From Pseudoselenomonas ruminantium (GTDB taxonomy: Bacteria > Bacillota > Negativicutes > Selenomonadales > Selenomonadaceae): 64,000 bases of DNA. Below, in pieces: positions 61,886-64,000 of the stretch. The notes beneath the pieces are model-generated. The model ran no database searches and was not told where the DNA came from. It saw only the letters and a list, made by a program, of their open reading frames with translations. Position numbers and translations under genes: made by a program. The first letter of the stretch is position 1. Each line of letters opens with the position of its first letter. The DNA is taken from assembly GCA_015058655.1 (NCBI GenBank), contig SVBX01000009.1:49780-113779 (forward strand), in the 5' to 3' direction.

Positions 61886-62368
61886 ATGGATACAATTTTT
61901 AGTTATACGGCATTTCCCATACCCAAGAGGGTAAAGGGCGCAATCCTGACGATGGAGACTGCGTTCTACATAATCTTTATCGCTATCATAGCGGCTATCG
62001 CTATCAGCACCCTGGTGGACACGGATGCTGCCAAGCGCACTACAAGCAATCAGGAGATCGAGCAGATTAGGACGGCTGCCGTCCAGTACAAGGCTTTCTC
62101 TATCAATCAGGTGGCCTTCACTGACGGATTCCCTGAGCTTTTCGGCTACATAGAAGCAAATGAGGCTGTCGATGCTCACCGTCATGGACCCTTCCTGGAG
62201 CCGAACAGCAGCAATGGCCAGGATGGCCGCTGGACTACTGCCGGAGCCAAGGACTTGTGGGGCAACCCGTATTATTATGATGCTGCTACCAACGAGATAT
62301 ACTGCACTTGCGGGAACGCCGATGAGGCAGACTGGCTGAGGGTGTATATAGGCGGCTACAATGACTGA
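61886..62368 (+). CDS. type IV pilin/pseudopilin-like protein 2
   Basis: A 160-aa prepilin with an unusually long leader (19 residues, MDTIFSYTAFPIPKRVKGA) and the helix ILTMETAFYIIFIAIIAAIA; the glutamate is at +5 if cut after Ala19. It shares the KGAxLTxET motif with pilin 1. The globular part again has a WGNPYYYD motif and two late cysteines (CTCG). CAGGAGG precedes the ATG. Confidence 0.85.
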   Translation: MDTIFSYTAFPIPKRVKGAILTMETAFYIIFIAIIAAIAISTLVDTDAAKRTTSNQEIEQIRTAAVQYKAFSINQVAFTDGFPELFGYIEANEAVDAHRHGPFLEPNSSNGQDGRWTTAGAKDLWGNPYYYDAATNEIYCTCGNADEADWLRVYIGGYND

Positions 62369-62409
62369 TAGGGGCATTTCATAGAGGGAATGCCTTGAAG
62401 ATGTTCAGG

Positions 62410-62446
62410 CTGGCATAGGGGAGGAGGTTCCTCCCCTCATAGCCAG
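62410..62446. other. strong hairpin downstream of the pilin genes
   Basis: CTGGC...AGGGGAGG pairs with CCTCCCCT...GCCAG across a short loop. There is no U-run, so it is more likely an mRNA-stabilising or partial terminator structure, leaving pilins more abundant than the downstream genes. Confidence 0.5.
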
Positions 62447-62474
62447 AGTATCTGGGGATTGGGGAGATTCTTTG

Positions 62475-63491
62475 ATGGAACTTATCTATATAGTACCCAG
62501 GGGTGTGTGGAAAGCCTTGGCTTCAGATTTGGCTGTAGATCCTGAATTCGGCAACAAGATGCTGGACCTGCGCACTTATGGTGGCATGCCCAAAATTTCA
62601 GATGGCGGGTATGGTTCTTATTACGTGATGGATGAGGAATCTTACCAAAAAGCTCAGAGAGATTGCTTCAAGTTTTTTTATAGGAATATCAGCAGGAGAC
62701 TACCCATAGGGAACAATGAAATAGTCAAAGACAGGACAATCGCCTGCAATCTGATGATGAAAAAATTCGATATGAAGACTCCTGAGACAGGCAGCTGCGT
62801 TTTCAGGGACGCTTCGCCTTATATGGCTAAATTGATATATGCAAAGGGAAATATTTCCCCGGAGGATTATGAGAAGGAAATAATAGAATATGCGAAAAAA
62901 TTTGTATCTCATGTTGAGAAAATCATAAATGACGGCAATCTTTTCCTCGCTGAAACCAAGATACGGGAAATCAGCAGGATTTTGTCCAGAAAAGTACCAT
63001 TCACGCTTCCCAAGATAATCAGTCTGCGGAAGTATGACAACTATATCGCCAAGCAGTTCCTGCTCAGAGGGAAAGATTATAACGAGATATGCGAGAAGGT
63101 CAAGATGTATTCCTTTATCCCTGTCTGCCTTGCTTCAGATACAGGGTTCGAGAATTATGTGGGAAAGATCGTGGCAGAAACGATATTCGAATATAAATAT
63201 CCGATTCGCATCGAATCTCACTGGGCAAGATATGTTAATTCGCACATAAAGGGCGTATGGCTGACCAACCCAGACCTGGATGAGGTACTTCCCAAGCCGT
63301 GCCGGATAGTGGGCAAGTCAGACGGGAAAATCCAGGTGCTGGCAAATGATGCTGATGCTGAGTTAGGGCTGCCGTATAGCCGTGATAATATCTATTCCGT
63401 AGATCAATCGTGGCTGATCATACTTACGAATAATCAGCTGGATGAAATAGAGCTAAAATCAGCGGGGCTGGATTTATGCGTGTTGATTTGA
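62475..63491 (+). CDS. hypothetical protein, 338 aa, within the pilus-like cluster
   Basis: A soluble protein with no signal peptide or membrane segment and no motif I recognise. A middle part is basic and helical (EKEIIEYAKKFVSHVEKI), and an end part is beta-rich (RIVGKSDGKIQVLANDADAEL). It stands between the two main prepilins and a minor prepilin. GGGGAG lies eight bases before ATG 62475, with TTG 62472 also possible. A role in pilin handling, export or regulation would be a guess. Confidence 0.65.
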   Translation: MELIYIVPRGVWKALASDLAVDPEFGNKMLDLRTYGGMPKISDGGYGSYYVMDEESYQKAQRDCFKFFYRNISRRLPIGNNEIVKDRTIACNLMMKKFDMKTPETGSCVFRDASPYMAKLIYAKGNISPEDYEKEIIEYAKKFVSHVEKIINDGNLFLAETKIREISRILSRKVPFTLPKIISLRKYDNYIAKQFLLRGKDYNEICEKVKMYSFIPVCLASDTGFENYVGKIVAETIFEYKYPIRIESHWARYVNSHIKGVWLTNPDLDEVLPKPCRIVGKSDGKIQVLANDADAELGLPYSRDNIYSVDQSWLIILTNNQLDEIELKSAGLDLCVLI

Positions 63492-63502
63492 GGTGCAAAG
63501 AT

Positions 63503-64000
63503 ATGAGGAAGAAGTACAAAGCAAGAGGCGTGGTGCTGCTTGAGGCTTTTCTGGCACTCATGCTGATGTCTATGACTGCGTATGGCATGGCTGCGGTCAA
63601 TTCCGTGCAGTTCTCCCAGCTTGCTGCAAGCCGGGATGACAACCAGGCGCAAAATTATGCGGAGCTTGAGGCGCTGTATCTCAAGCAACTCGGCTATGAC
63701 GAGGTGGTCGATGACAATTATGACATTGATGAACCGTCACGGCCTCCCCGCTACCCCGAAGGCACGAATGAGGATGCGGATACTGCCAGCAATGCCAGGG
63801 AAATGACGAAGTTCCTGGGGGAGACCCTGGGGGCTGAATGGAAATCTACGGCAACGCTGGGGGAAACTATAGAAAATATAGGCGGGGACCAGGACAACAA
63901 GATCCAGAATGTAATCGTAAGCGTATACAAGACCACTGACGGCACTGATGCCACTCCCAGGGCAACGGTCACTGTACCACTATCTACGCAAGGTAGTAGT
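63503..64000 (+). CDS. minor prepilin-like protein (partial at window end)
   Basis: A frame without stop to the window end (166 codons). MRKKYKARG, cleavage after Gly9, gives V-V-L-L-E with Glu at +5, then a hydrophobic helix (AFLALMLMSMTAYGMAAV). This is a canonical type IV prepilin start with Gly at -1, unlike pilins 1 and 2. GAGGTG lies seven bases before the ATG. The 3' part is acidic and Thr-rich. Confidence 0.75.
   Translation, partial: MRKKYKARGVVLLEAFLALMLMSMTAYGMAAVNSVQFSQLAASRDDNQAQNYAELEALYLKQLGYDEVVDDNYDIDEPSRPPRYPEGTNEDADTASNAREMTKFLGETLGAEWKSTATLGETIENIGGDQDNKIQNVIVSVYKTTDGTDATPRATVTVPLSTQGSS

Noticed and set aside
36284..64000. Intact prophage
   Set aside because: XRE switches and an integrase are phage-like, but no terminase, portal, capsid or tail gene is seen; RepA_N and ParAB point to a plasmid-like element.
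36284..64000. Relaxase or type IV secretion coupling protein
   Set aside because: No HUH/MOB motif or VirD4-like ATPase was found in the window, so conjugation is not claimed.
1..64000. CRISPR array
   Set aside because: No regularly spaced identical repeats with unique spacers; the only regular array is the iteron set within repA.
1..64000. Insertion sequences
   Set aside because: No transposase gene with terminal inverted repeats was recognised; the only DNA-rearranging enzyme is the serine recombinase.

Overview
The window looks like a chromosomal segment of a diderm Firmicute of the Negativicutes, most likely Selenomonadaceae (Selenomonas/Mitsuokella-like). This is an inference from gene content and order: cmk-plsC-ispH-rpsA, a DUF512 protein with der-plsY, ACT-hom-thrB, addB-addA-ssrA, and from the presence of an outer-membrane secretin in an otherwise Firmicute-like gene set. 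No 16S rRNA gene is present to confirm it.

Region 1 (1-36.3 kb) is ordinary housekeeping chromosome. It holds phospholipid synthesis (plsC, plsY), isoprenoid synthesis and translation (ispH overlapping rpsA), ribosome assembly GTPase der, threonine synthesis (ACT protein, hom, thrB), RNA maturation and modification (cca, rsmB, rlmN, pth, ssrA), a Tat-exported phosphoesterase with a TVP38-type membrane protein, an NCS2-like permease, an exported glucosaminidase, an ABC-F ATPase, a UbiB kinase, chorismate mutase, transketolase, uppP, a radical SAM protein, Hsp20, CheR, a degenerate PaaK-like protein, and the AddAB recombination nuclease. Almost every transcription unit ends in a recognisable intrinsic terminator.

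Region 2 (36.3-50.1 kb) begins directly after the tmRNA gene and is an integrated plasmid-like element. It carries a large serine recombinase, an exonuclease VII-like protein, two divergent XRE repressor switches with clear operators, a MazEF pair, a RepA_N replication initiator with an iteron array inside its own gene followed by a polypurine tract and a 36-bp alternating purine/pyrimidine (Z-DNA-prone) tract, a helicase-loader-like gene, ParA/ParB behind a large palindrome, and an exported M23 peptidase. A closely related palindrome lies upstream of the recombinase gene.

Region 3 (50.2-64.0 kb, running off the window) is the most interesting part. It is one long co-directional cluster that builds a type IV pilus or type II secretion-like machine: TraF-like signal peptidase, a partner-switching module (HATPase, REC-PP2C phosphatase, STAS), PilM/N-like, PilO-like, PilP-like, secretin, PilB/GspE-type ATPase, PilC/GspF-type platform, at least three prepilin-like proteins and an unknown 338-aa protein. 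A 1.33-kb tandem duplication has created an in-frame chimera of the PilM actin-like domain with the STAS domain, physically joining the regulatory switch to the assembly machine. No relaxase, coupling protein, prepilin peptidase, PilT or sigma factor is seen in the window; they may lie beyond 64 kb or on the chromosome.
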